From positions 1 through 24,993 of the forward strand of contig CAZYWA010000013.1 in NCBI GenBank assembly GCA_964650975.1: 24,993 nucleotides of DNA. The letters run 5' to 3'. The notes under the pieces were generated by a model. That model searched no databases and was not told the DNA's origin. It saw only the letters and a list, made by a program, of their open reading frames with translations. Below are positions 1-7,713 of the stretch, piece after piece. This DNA comes from CAZYWA01 sp964650975 [NCBI: uncultured bacterium]. GTDB taxonomy: Bacteria; JADJOY01. The translations under genes and the position numbers were made by a program. Position 1 is the stretch's first letter. Every line of letters starts with the position of its first letter.

Positions 1-456
1 GGGTTGCGTTGCCGGACCTGTCCGTCCTCGGCTCTTCCATCTGCGCAAGATTTTCCCGTACGGCACGGCGAGCAGCACCAGCAGCGCGGCCGGCGGCCCG
101 AGCACCAGGGTTGAAAGGCCGATGGCGAGCGTCACCGCGAGCGCCACCAGCGCCGTGCGAGCCCAACTCCGGCGCACCGCCGCCGATTCGGGCGCCGTGG
201 AGCGAGAGAGCCGCCAGATCCGGGCGTAGGGCAAGAGCGCCGCGGCGAGCAGCACGCCGAGCGACACCAGGAACAGCACGAACTTGAACGCCACTCCGCG
301 ATCGAGCCGCGCCACGCCCACCAGCTGCAGGAACGTGTACGAGACCTTGAGCGCGAGTGCGATCGCGATCGCGCCTCGCGCCGCCACCACGAGAGTCGCG
401 AGCGCGGACCCGACTCCGCGCACCAGCCGGCCTCGCGGCCGCGGTGGAGCGGTCAC
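1..456 (-). CDS. Polytopic membrane protein, N-terminal part (runs off window)
   Basis: Reading the complement leftwards from a GTG at 456-454 gives an open frame of 152 codons to the window edge without a stop. The product has a basic N-terminus followed by three strongly hydrophobic stretches at about residues 16-38, 55-78 and 105-135, with Arg-rich loops between them, as in a polytopic inner-membrane protein. The start lies 22 bp beyond the stop of the glycosyltransferase gene on the same strand, so the two are probably cotranscribed. I see no family motif. A flippase-like or glycan-related membrane protein would suit the neighbour but is only inference. The start codon is uncertain because no convincing ribosome binding site is visible. 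Confidence 0.55.
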   Translation of the reverse strand, partial: MTAPPRPRGRLVRGVGSALATLVVAARGAIAIALALKVSYTFLQLVGVARLDRGVAFKFVLFLVSLGVLLAAALLPYARIWRLSRSTAPESAAVRRSWARTALVALAVTLAIGLSTLVLGPPAALLVLLAVPYGKILRRWKSRGRTGPATQP

Positions 457-478
457 GCTCGAGATCGGGCCGCGCCGC

Positions 479-1300
479 TCAGCCGGCGCTCCCCGCGTCG
501 ACGGCGGCGGTGGCACGAGCGGGGGCGGGCGAGTGAGGCGTTGCGAGAACACTGACTCCGCGCATGGAATCGAGGCCGATCCGCAGGCGCAGCGTCACGA
601 GCTCGCCCAGCACCCGCGGGATCGCCGCGTAGAGCGAGCGGCGCGCGCTCTTCCCGGACTCGCGGCGGTGCAACTCGATCGGGACGCCGCGCACCGTGGC
701 GCCCGCTCGCTCCGCTCGCGCCGCCAGCTCGGTCATGCACACCGGGGTGCGCGCCGTGAGCTGGATGCGGTTCACCAGCGAGCGCCGGACGAGGAGGCAC
801 GGACCGAGCCGCGACCACGGACGCCAGCCGAAGAGCACCGTGACCACGGCGTGGTACGCGCGCGAGCTCCAGCGCGGCGGCTCGGATCCCGGCCCGGGAA
901 TTCCGACCACCAGATCGGCGTGCCGCGCCTCGCGAAGCAGCGCGAAGAGCGCCTCGGGATCGACCTGCCCGTCCGCGGGCAGCAGGAACACCCAGTCGCG
1001 CAGCGCGTGCGTGTAGCAGGAGCGCTGCACGTCGGCGTAGCCGCGGTTGATCGGATGGTGCACCGCGCGCACCCACGCATGGCGCTCGGCCAGCTGATCG
1101 GCGAGCGCCGCGCTGCCGTCGGTGCTGCCGTCGTCGACGATCAGCACCTCGCCGCCGGTTTCGGGCGCGATCCGCGCCAGCGTCGCGATCGAGCGGCCCA
1201 CCAGGCGCTCGAGCGACGCCACCTCGTTCCACACCGGCAGAGCGATCGTGATCGACGGCGCCTCGGTCGTCGTGGTCGAGGAGACCTGCTGCACACTCAT
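479..1300 (-). CDS. Glycosyltransferase family 2 protein
   Basis: A 273-residue GT-A fold glycosyltransferase that would move a sugar from a nucleotide- or lipid-linked donor to a lipid or glycan acceptor at the cytoplasmic face. The N-terminal strand with LPVWNE (about 21-26) is followed by the nucleotide-binding DDGSTD at 56-61 and by an ADG metal-site motif at about 109-111, all typical of family 2. The acceptor half is basic and has no obvious membrane segment. The ATG at 1300 is preceded by an AGGTGG ribosome binding site about nine bases upstream; longer in-frame extensions run into the divergent promoter region and lack family similarity. It precedes the partial membrane protein on the same strand and is divergent from the dehydrogenase/aminotransferase pair. 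The sugar and acceptor are unknown. Confidence 0.87.
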   Translation of the reverse strand: MSVQQVSSTTTTEAPSITIALPVWNEVASLERLVGRSIATLARIAPETGGEVLIVDDGSTDGSAALADQLAERHAWVRAVHHPINRGYADVQRSCYTHALRDWVFLLPADGQVDPEALFALLREARHADLVVGIPGPGSEPPRWSSRAYHAVVTVLFGWRPWSRLGPCLLVRRSLVNRIQLTARTPVCMTELAARAERAGATVRGVPIELHRRESGKSARRSLYAAIPRVLGELVTLRLRIGLDSMRGVSVLATPHSPAPARATAAVDAGSAG

Positions 1301-1524
1301 GGCGTTCGGCCACCTGCGGACGGCGTGCTTGCGGCGCGTCCGGATCGCCGACGGAGTCGCTAGCGGGGAGGGGAGGGGCGACATCGAGCCGCTGATCTTG
1401 TGTACTACGCCGCGCTTGCGCGTGACAACACTCGGTCCGGTGTCGCCTCCGGGAGGTCCCGAACCTCGCCCGGGGGTTCGCGTGTACCATGCTGCGAGCC
1501 GCGAAGCCGGGTGAGGTCCCGTCG

Positions 1525-2547
1525 ATGATCCGCGTGGGAGTGGTCGGATATGGGTACTGGGGCCCGAACCTGGCGCGGAACTTCGCGGCCGCAGAAGGCT
1601 GCCTGCTCGCCGCGATCGCGGACCCACGCGCCGAGCGCCGCGCCGAAGCGGCCCGCCGCCATCCGACCGTGCCGCTCTTCCCGAGCGGCGACGAGCTGAT
1701 CGCGTCGGCTGGCGTCGACGCGGTCGCGATCGCGACGCCGGTATCGAACCACTTCAGCCAGGCCCGCCGCGCGCTCGACGCGGGGAAGCACGTGCTGCTC
1801 GAAAAGCCGTTCGTCACCAGCCGCCCCGAGGCGCTCGAGCTCATGGAGCTCGCCGCGGCGCGGCGCTGCGTCCTCATGGTCGGCCACACCTTCGTCTACA
1901 GCGACGCGGTCAAGCGGATCCGCGAGATGGTCACCAGCGGATCGCTGGGCGAGCTTCACTACTACGACGCCGCGCGGCTCAATCTGGGAGTCTTCCAGCA
2001 CGACGTGAACGTGCTCTGGGACCTCGCGGTGCACGATCTCTCGATCGTGCATCACGTGACCGGCTTCGATCCGGTGGCGGTGAGCGCCTCGGGGTCGAGC
2101 CACATCGCGGGCAGCCCGCAGAACATCGCGTACCTGACGCTGCTCTTCGACCGCCCGTTTTTGGCGCACATCCATGCCAACTGGCTGGCTCCGGTGAAGG
2201 TGCGCCGCACGCTGATCGGCGGCAGCCAGCGGATGATCGTGTACGACGATCTCGAGCCGAGCGAGAAGGTGAAGGTGTACGACCGCGGCATCGAGCTCGG
2301 TCAGCATCCCGAGGATCCTTACCGTCTGCTGGTCGGTTATCGCGCAGGCGACATGTGGGCGCCGCAGCTCGAGCTCAAGGAAGCGTTGCGAACCGAGGTC
2401 GAGCACTTCGCCGCGTGCATCGCGGACGGCGCGGCGCCGATCACCGGCGGCGAAGCGGGGCTGTGGGCGGTCGAGATCCTGGAAGCAGCGGAGCGCTCGC
2501 TCGCGGCGCGCGGTGCGCCGGTCGAGCTGCGCCTCGGGACGTCGTGA
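1525..2547 (+). CDS. Gfo/Idh/MocA family NAD(P)-dependent sugar dehydrogenase
   Basis: A 340-residue oxidoreductase with the N-terminal Rossmann motif GYGYWG at 8-13, the EKP motif at 93-95 that closes the dinucleotide site, and the DxxxHD catalytic group at 166-171. These are classic Gfo/Idh/MocA features, and WlbA-type enzymes of this family oxidise C3 of nucleotide-activated sugars. The start is the ATG at 1525, with a GGTGAGG ribosome binding site 5-10 bases upstream. The gene is followed after 7 bp by a DegT/DnrJ aminotransferase, a pairing that elsewhere makes 3-amino sugars by 3-oxidation and transamination. The exact nucleotide sugar cannot be read from the sequence, and no acetyltransferase of the usual Wlb set is adjacent. 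Confidence 0.95.
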   Translation: MIRVGVVGYGYWGPNLARNFAAAEGCLLAAIADPRAERRAEAARRHPTVPLFPSGDELIASAGVDAVAIATPVSNHFSQARRALDAGKHVLLEKPFVTSRPEALELMELAAARRCVLMVGHTFVYSDAVKRIREMVTSGSLGELHYYDAARLNLGVFQHDVNVLWDLAVHDLSIVHHVTGFDPVAVSASGSSHIAGSPQNIAYLTLLFDRPFLAHIHANWLAPVKVRRTLIGGSQRMIVYDDLEPSEKVKVYDRGIELGQHPEDPYRLLVGYRAGDMWAPQLELKEALRTEVEHFAACIADGAAPITGGEAGLWAVEILEAAERSLAARGAPVELRLGTS

Positions 2548-2554
2548 GGGTGTC

Positions 2555-3733
2555 GTGAGCGAGCGGCCGGTCCTCTCGATTCCGCTCGCCCGCCCGACGC
2601 TCGGCGAAGCCGAGTCGCGAGCGGCGGCGGAGGCGCTGGCGTCGGGCTGGATCGCCCAGGGACCGCGCGTCGAGGCGTTCGAGAAGGAGCTGGGCCGCGT
2701 GTGCGGCGCGCCGCACGCGGTCGCGGTGTCGAGCGGTACCGCGGCGATCTACCTGGCGCTGAGACTCGCCGGAGTCGAGCGGGGCGACCGCGTGGTGATG
2801 CCGTCCTACACCTACATCGCGACCGCGAATGCCGTGCATTTCGCGGGCGCGGAGCCGGTCTTCGCCGATGTCGAGGAGCGCACGCTCAACCTGTCTCCTC
2901 ACGACGCCGAGCGCGCGCTCTTCGAGAGCGGCGCGCGCGTGCTGCTCCTCGTCCACCAGCTGGGACATCCCGCGTCGAGGCGGCGGTTCGGCGAGCTCGC
3001 GAGCCAGTACGGCGCGAGCTTGGTGGACGACGCTGCCTGCGCGCTCGGCAGCGCGATCGCCGGGCACGGCGTCTGTGAAGCGGAGGCGGGTGACCCGTCT
3101 CTGGTGGCGCTGAGCTTCCACCCGCGCAAGATCATCACCACCGGCGAGGGCGGCGCTCTCTTGAGCGGGTCGGCCGAGCTGGCCGCGCGCGCCCGGGTGC
3201 TCCGCGATCAGGGCGCGGATTCGAGCGCGTTCGAGCGCCAGCGCACGGACCGCGCCGGGCACGAGCACTACGCGTCGCCTGGATTTCATTTCCGGATGTC
3301 GGACCTCGGGGCCGCGGTCGGGCTCGCGCAGCTCGAAAGGCTTCCGGAGTTGCTCGGCGCAAGGCGCCGTCTGGCGGAGCGTTACGACGAGCTACTGGCG
3401 GAGGTTCCGGGATTGACGGTCGCGCGGTTCGATTCCGGCGAGATCCCGAACCGCCAGTCCTACGCGGTGCTGCTTCCCGAGGGCCGAACGGCCGATGAGG
3501 TGAGTGCGGCGCTCGCCCGTCGCGGGATCGGCGCGCGGCGAGCCGTGATGGCGGTTCACCAGGAGGTGGCGTACCGGCATCTCGCGACCCGCCCGTTGCC
3601 CGTGACCGAGCGCCTGGCGTCACGGGCGCTCGCGGTGCCGCTCTTCCCGGGCCTGAGCGATGCCGAGCAAGACGCGGTCGTCGCCGCGCTGCGGGAGGTG
3701 CTCTCCTCGAAGAGCACTTCGACCCCGCGCTGA
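2555..3733 (+). CDS. DegT/DnrJ/EryC1/StrS family PLP-dependent sugar aminotransferase
   Basis: A 392-residue fold-type I aminotransferase that would transfer an amino group, usually from glutamate, to a keto sugar nucleotide. The PLP lysine is K192 in HPRKIITTGEGG, the hallmark of the family; the Asp that contacts the pyridine nitrogen is in VDDAACALGS near 159, and the SSGTAA phosphate-binding turn is at 59-64. The GTG start at 2555 has an AGGG ribosome binding site a few bases upstream and sits 7 bp after the dehydrogenase stop, so the two are almost certainly one transcript. Together they supply an aminated deoxy- or uronic sugar for a glycan. A window-internal acceptor glycosyltransferase may use it, but that is inference. 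Confidence 0.96.
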   Translation: MSERPVLSIPLARPTLGEAESRAAAEALASGWIAQGPRVEAFEKELGRVCGAPHAVAVSSGTAAIYLALRLAGVERGDRVVMPSYTYIATANAVHFAGAEPVFADVEERTLNLSPHDAERALFESGARVLLLVHQLGHPASRRRFGELASQYGASLVDDAACALGSAIAGHGVCEAEAGDPSLVALSFHPRKIITTGEGGALLSGSAELAARARVLRDQGADSSAFERQRTDRAGHEHYASPGFHFRMSDLGAAVGLAQLERLPELLGARRRLAERYDELLAEVPGLTVARFDSGEIPNRQSYAVLLPEGRTADEVSAALARRGIGARRAVMAVHQEVAYRHLATRPLPVTERLASRALAVPLFPGLSDAEQDAVVAALREVLSSKSTSTPR

Positions 3734-3772
3734 GTCATCGGCCAAGCACATTCATGGTCGGTGACTTGGAAG

Positions 3773-3990
3773 GTGTGGACAAAATCGGATCATTGCCCGG
3801 AGCGCTTTCTCCGAACCGATCTTTTGCTGTTTGGAGGGACGCGGTCCCTCGCGTCCGCAGCGTCTGAACCAAGATGGGACGCCTGCGGCTGCGAGGGACC
3901 GCAGCCCTCCGACGCCGAGGCACAGACGCTCGAGCGGTTTCCCGCCATGTGTGCCGCTGATCCAAGCGGCTGAATTTCTTTCGTCCACAC
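3773..3990. repeat. MITE-like element: terminal and nested inverted repeats
   Basis: The spacer between two convergent genes is bounded by GTGTGGACAAA at 3773 and its near-perfect inverse ending at 3990 (GTGTGGACGAA read on the other strand). Inside, 3833-3864 and 3878-3910 form a long imperfect inverted repeat, about 28 of 33 positions paired, with a 13-base loop. The left arm contains its own palindrome GAGGGAC-GCG-GTCCCTC. A second short stem, GCCGCT/AGCGGC at 3953-3970, is followed by a T-rich stretch and may act as a terminator for the upstream aminotransferase. No transposase or target duplication was established. Part of the core recurs at 11024-11100. A non-autonomous mobile repeat or a REP-like structure are the two options. 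Confidence 0.5.
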
Positions 3991-3994
3991 GTTC

Positions 3995-4978
3995 TCAGGC
4001 CGGGCGCCAGTTCACGTCGAGGACTCGTGCGCCCTCGGCCTGCGCGCGCAGCGCATCCCAGGTTCGCGCCAGCCCCTCGCGGAATCGCACGCGCGGCTCC
4101 CACTGGAGCGTTCGGTGTGTGAGCGATGCGTCGGCGCATTGCCGCCGCAGATCGCCGGGGCGGGGCTCGAGATGCTGGAGGGTGACGGCGCGTCCCACCA
4201 CCTCGCCGACCTGCTCGGCGACCTCGCGCACCGAGAGCTCCTCGTCGCCCGCGATGAGCCACACGCCACGATTCGTAGTGGCGTGCTCGCTCGCGCGCAC
4301 GATCCCCTCGACCGTGTCGCTCACGAACGTGAACGTCCGCGTCTGGGAGCCGTCGCCGAACACGGGAAGCGGCTCGCCGCGGGACGCGCGCACCAGGAAT
4401 CGCGGAATCAGCTCGCCCTTGTCGTGCTCGACGTGAGCGCGGGCGCCGTAGGCGTTGAACGGGCGGACGATGACCGCGTCGATCTCGCCGGCGTCGCGCG
4501 CCGCGGCCACGGCTTGCTCGCCTTCGAGCTTCGACTCGCCGTACACGGTGAGCGGCCGTGGGGCGCTGGTCTCGTCGAGTGCTGCATCGCTCGAGCCGAA
4601 GACCTCCGAGGTCGAGACGTGCACGAACCGCCCGCTCCGCCCGGACCACGCCCGAGCGAGGTGGCGTGTTCCCGCGGCGTTCACCCGCCGGGTCTCTTCC
4701 GGATCGGCGAGCCCGCGTCGCAGATTGCGCGTCGCCAGATGGAAGAGCGTGGCGCCGCGCGACGCCCGGCTCAGCGCTCGCTCGAGCCACGGCACGTCAC
4801 ACACGTCGCCCACCTCGATTTCCGCGTTTCCGGAGGCGAGCGCCGCCGACAGGTTCTGCTCGGAGCCGGTCGAGAGATCGTCGAGCACCAGGACGCGCCC
4901 GCGCTGGGCGAGCCGCTCCACCAGGTGGCTGCCGATGAAACCGGCGCCCCCGGTCACGACGATGTCGAAAGGGCCCAT
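3995..4978 (-). CDS. NAD-dependent epimerase/dehydratase (extended SDR)
   Basis: A 327-residue extended short-chain dehydrogenase of the sugar-nucleotide epimerase/dehydratase family. The NAD motif GGAGFIG is at 10-16, STSEVFG with the active-site Thr or Ser at 122-128, and the catalytic pair Y146/K150 is in YGESK. The C-terminal half has the RPFNAYG substrate-loop motif. The ATG at 4978 begins directly at the Rossmann strand; the longer in-frame extension to 5044 would run into the divergent deacetylase start and adds nothing recognisable. A UDP-glucose or UDP-glucuronate 4-epimerase or a dTDP-sugar dehydratase activity is likely, but the substrate cannot be assigned. It is divergent from the deacetylase with 58 bp between starts. 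Confidence 0.93.
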   Translation of the reverse strand: MGPFDIVVTGGAGFIGSHLVERLAQRGRVLVLDDLSTGSEQNLSAALASGNAEIEVGDVCDVPWLERALSRASRGATLFHLATRNLRRGLADPEETRRVNAAGTRHLARAWSGRSGRFVHVSTSEVFGSSDAALDETSAPRPLTVYGESKLEGEQAVAAARDAGEIDAVIVRPFNAYGARAHVEHDKGELIPRFLVRASRGEPLPVFGDGSQTRTFTFVSDTVEGIVRASEHATTNRGVWLIAGDEELSVREVAEQVGEVVGRAVTLQHLEPRPGDLRRQCADASLTHRTLQWEPRVRFREGLARTWDALRAQAEGARVLDVNWRPA

Positions 4979-5036
4979 GGTTCCGGGGATTCGCGGCTCG
5001 CTCGGTGCGTGCCGCTCAGGATAGTGTGAACCCACG

Positions 5037-5924
5037 ATGCCCACGTCTCTGCCGGTGCCGTATCAGCTGGTTCCGGGCCGTTTGCGGCTCGCGGCGAGCC
5101 GCGTGCTGGTGGGCAGCGGGGCGGCCGCCCGCTTCACGCCCGCGCTCGCGTTCGCGAAGGACGACGAAGCGCCGCCCGCGATCGCAGCCCCTTCCTGGCC
5201 AGGCGCCGCGTGCGCGGCGTTGGCACTCACGCACGACATCGACACGCGGCGTGGTTTGGCGCAGGTGGAAGCGCTGCTCGACATCGAGGAACGCGCCGGC
5301 GTGCGCTCGACGCTCTTTCTTCCCGGCGAGCTGGCCGATCGCTTCGCGGACCGGGTGCGCGGATGGCAAACGCGGGGCTTCGAGGTCGGCCTGCACGACG
5401 TCCGGCACGACAACCGGCTCGCGGACCTCATCGAGAGCCGGCTCGCGGCGCGCGTCGCGCGGATCGGCGCCGCGGCAAGGGCGTTCGGCATGCGCGGCTT
5501 CCGCGCGCCGTCGCTGAGGATTCGCGAAGAGACGATCGGCGAGCTGCCTGTGCCGCTCCGCTACGACTCGTCGCTCCCCTCGTATCGCCCGGCGTTTCGA
5601 AGCACGCCGGCGCGTGGCTCGCGCACCTGCAGACCGTTTCGGATCGGGCGCGTCTGGGAGCTCTCCGCCAGCTTGCCGTTCGACGACGACCTGTTGCGCT
5701 GGGGGCACTCGTTCGACGAATTCCCGGCGATCCTCGGCTCGTGGGTGAACGCGGTGGCCGCTCGAGGCGGCGTGGCCGTCTACGCGGATCATCTGGAGCC
5801 GCACCTGTCGGGGAGCGACGCGGGCCGCGCCGCGTACCGGCGCTTCCTCGAACGGCATCGGACCGGTGGGTCGCTGTGGGTCGCCACGCTGGGCGAGGTC
5901 GTTCGCTTCCTCACGAACGAGTGA
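5037..5924 (+). CDS. Polysaccharide deacetylase family protein (NodB-like)
   Basis: A 295-residue carbohydrate esterase 4-like protein expected to remove N- or O-acetyl groups from a glycan or a glycolipid precursor. The metal-binding motif 1 is THDID at 65-69, and motif 2 is an HxxxH pair, H120 and H124, within GLHDVRH. An Arg in RAPSL at 156-160 matches motif 3. There is no cleavable signal peptide by eye, so the enzyme may act in the cytoplasm or be exported differently. The ATG at 5037 lies 58 bp from the divergent epimerase start. Its 3' end overlaps the convergent prenyltransferase gene by 14 bp. The context of sugar-nucleotide enzymes suggests processing of a cell-surface glycan; the true substrate is unknown. 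Confidence 0.9.
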   Translation: MPTSLPVPYQLVPGRLRLAASRVLVGSGAAARFTPALAFAKDDEAPPAIAAPSWPGAACAALALTHDIDTRRGLAQVEALLDIEERAGVRSTLFLPGELADRFADRVRGWQTRGFEVGLHDVRHDNRLADLIESRLAARVARIGAAARAFGMRGFRAPSLRIREETIGELPVPLRYDSSLPSYRPAFRSTPARGSRTCRPFRIGRVWELSASLPFDDDLLRWGHSFDEFPAILGSWVNAVAARGGVAVYADHLEPHLSGSDAGRAAYRRFLERHRTGGSLWVATLGEVVRFLTNE

Positions 5925-6762
5925 CGGACTCACTCCAGACGACCAGCAGGTAGAGGGCGCCGCCCAGGGCGAAGGCGAGCCACCGGTGCTGGCGGCGTGC
6001 GCTGGCCGCGTCGTCGACCGGCGCACGCGCGAGCCAGGCGCCACACGCCGCGACCGTCACCGCGGCGACGAGCGACTCACGGTTCACTCCGCTGAAGCAC
6101 ACGATTCCCAGCGCCACGATCCCCCCGAGCGCCCCGGCGGCTCGCATCGCGCCAGCCGGTCCGAGGACCACCGCGGTGCTGCGCACGCCGGAGCGCCGGT
6201 CCTCGGCGAGGTCGCCGGTCTCGTGCACCAGTTGCGACTGCGTGAGGAGCGTCGCGAAGGTCGCGAGCAAGAGCCCCGTGTTCGCGTCGTAGGGCACGCG
6301 TTCGAGCAGCGCCAGCGGGATGAAGATTCCCCAGTTGGTGAGCGTGCCGATCACAGGCCAGCGCTTGAGGCGAGGGCCCAGGCTGTAGGCCGCCGAAGCG
6401 AGCAGCGAGAGCGCCGCGGCGAGCGGCGAGAGCCATCGCGATATCAGCATCGCGATGCCGACCGCCGCCACCCCCGAACCGACCGCGGCTGCCCACGCGC
6501 TCGATGGAACCTGGTCGCGACCCGCGAGCGGGTTCTTGTGGTCCGACGCGTCCGCCTCGCGATCGGCGATCGCGTTCACGCCGTACGCGAAACCGAGACA
6601 CAGCGCCGCCACGCACGCACCGGCCGCGCCGCGCAGTACGGTCTCGGCGGGATGAGCGACGAGGAGGCCGTGAAGCGGCAGCGCCGGGATCACCAGGAAG
6701 TGGGGCCACTGGCTCGCGCGCAGCGTTCGCCACCCGAGGCGCGCATCCCCGGCCGCCGGCAT
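5911..6762 (-). CDS. UbiA family prenyltransferase
   Basis: A 283-residue multi-pass membrane enzyme of the UbiA superfamily, which transfers a polyprenyl chain to an aromatic or other acceptor. With the start used here, the first Asp-rich motif reads NAIADREAD at 63-71, where the usual NDxxDxxxD has Ala in second place but keeps D67 and D71. The second motif D184xxxD188 in GDLAED is intact. About eight hydrophobic helices are visible. The ATG at 6762 has GGGAGG 13 bases upstream. An in-frame GTG at 6840 would add 26 residues and overlap the broken gene upstream, so it is less likely. No quinone, heme or chlorophyll gene is adjacent; a lipid or glycolipid acceptor is possible. Acceptor unknown. 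Confidence 0.87.
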   Translation of the reverse strand: MPAAGDARLGWRTLRASQWPHFLVIPALPLHGLLVAHPAETVLRGAAGACVAALCLGFAYGVNAIADREADASDHKNPLAGRDQVPSSAWAAAVGSGVAAVGIAMLISRWLSPLAAALSLLASAAYSLGPRLKRWPVIGTLTNWGIFIPLALLERVPYDANTGLLLATFATLLTQSQLVHETGDLAEDRRSGVRSTAVVLGPAGAMRAAGALGGIVALGIVCFSGVNRESLVAAVTVAACGAWLARAPVDDAASARRQHRWLAFALGGALYLLVVWSESVTRS

Positions 6763-6812
6763 TCCGCGAATGGCGCCTCCCACGAGCTCGGCCTCGCCGG
6801 AGGAAACGGCGG

Positions 6813-7146
6813 TCAGGGGCGCCCGACGGTGATCGTCCACTTCGAGGTGTCACCCAGCTCGAAGCCGTCGGAGAAGATCGGCACGAACGAGTCGTGCTCG
6901 TAAGGGCCCATGTCGACGGTCGCCGAAACGACGCGTGGGTTGCCGTCGAGGTCCGTCGCGGGGATCCCGCTCGCGGCGCTGTTCCCGGTGTCGATGCACC
7001 GTGACCTGAGGACAGAAGTTGCCCGTGGCGTCGACCTCGACGCCCGCATCGATCGTCGGGCCCGCTCCGCTCACGGTGGTGTTGCCCGTCAAGCAGTAGG
7101 GAGAGCCCGACGCGGTCCAGACCTGGCCGCTGATGCGTCTCGACAT
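6813..7146 (-). pseudogene. Remnant of a secreted beta-helix / choice-of-anchor protein
   Basis: Two frames on the complement carry the two ends of one kind of secreted protein. From 7146 the frame reads an ISGQVW segment, then SPYCLTGNTTVSG and DAGVEVDATGN, the look of the opening strand of a right-handed parallel beta-helix. Near 7003-7015 the sense moves by one base into the frame carrying CIDTGN, then TDLDGNPR, VDMGPYE and FSDGFELGDTSKW, ending at 6813. The last motifs are the usual C-terminus of choice-of-anchor Q proteins. Such proteins have hundreds of residues between these ends, which are missing here, so this is a deleted and frameshifted relic. The N-terminal limit is arbitrary; no signal peptide is seen. 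Confidence 0.6.
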
Positions 7147-7713
7147 GGTGGCGCGGCGAAGCAGCGCGGCCGGCGGCGGCGAGCTACCGGTCGAGTATCC
7201 GGCCCGCGGCTCGAGACGGTCAATCGGCGCCTCCACGCGAATTCGATCGTCGTGGGGAGGGCCGCGCTCCGCGCGGCCGGCGGCAGCGAGCGAGCGCCGT
7301 TTCGCCCTTCGCAGAGCGGCGCGCGCATCCGAAGAGCATTGCCCGCCCAAATCGAGCGCTTTCCCGGCCTCGCCCGGCCACTTTCGCTCACTTTCGCCCT
7401 CTTTTGCGCCAAATCGACGCGCCATCGAGGGCTGTTTGTCTTACAATTCGATATCTGAATGTCTCGAAATTAGAGGGCTATCTGTCTAATCCGGAGACCC
7501 ACGTTCACGCTCGCCGAAACGTCAGGACATGGGCCGGTTTCGAAGGATTTCAGCGCCGTGGGCTCGCCGGCGCCTCGTCGGCTATCCGGTCGGCGGTTCA
7601 GCGGCGTCGATCGACGCGTGGCGCGGGGCCGGGTGCTTGCAGCATCATCGAGGCGCTCCGTAGAATCGCTGTCCCCCCGGACGAATCTGCTGCGCGGCGA
7701 TCGCCCCAACGTC
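7147..7713. other. Long non-coding spacer with AT-rich pocket
   Basis: About 570 bases between the beta-helix relic and the epimerase gene. I find no supported gene on either strand; the open frames here are Arg/Ala-rich low-information translations. The first 230 bases are GC-rich. About 7400-7500 is noticeably AT-rich against the background and is the most likely site for promoter activity, and it holds the imperfect direct repeat listed separately. The part closest to the epimerase shows no clear ribosome binding site. Confidence 0.5.
7427..7492 (+). repeat. Imperfect direct repeat, 46-bp spacing
   Basis: GAGGGCTGTTTGTCT begins at 7427 and GAGGGCTATCTGTCT at 7473, matching at 13 of 15 positions, with the starts 46 bases apart in an AT-rich island. 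It may be a paired regulator site for the epimerase or the remnant of a duplication. The functional reading is inference. Confidence 0.35.

Noticed and set aside
4115-5029. A 304-codon plus-strand frame opposite the epimerase
   Set aside because: The opposite strand carries the GGAGFIG and YxxxK motifs; this reading has no domain and no ribosome binding site.
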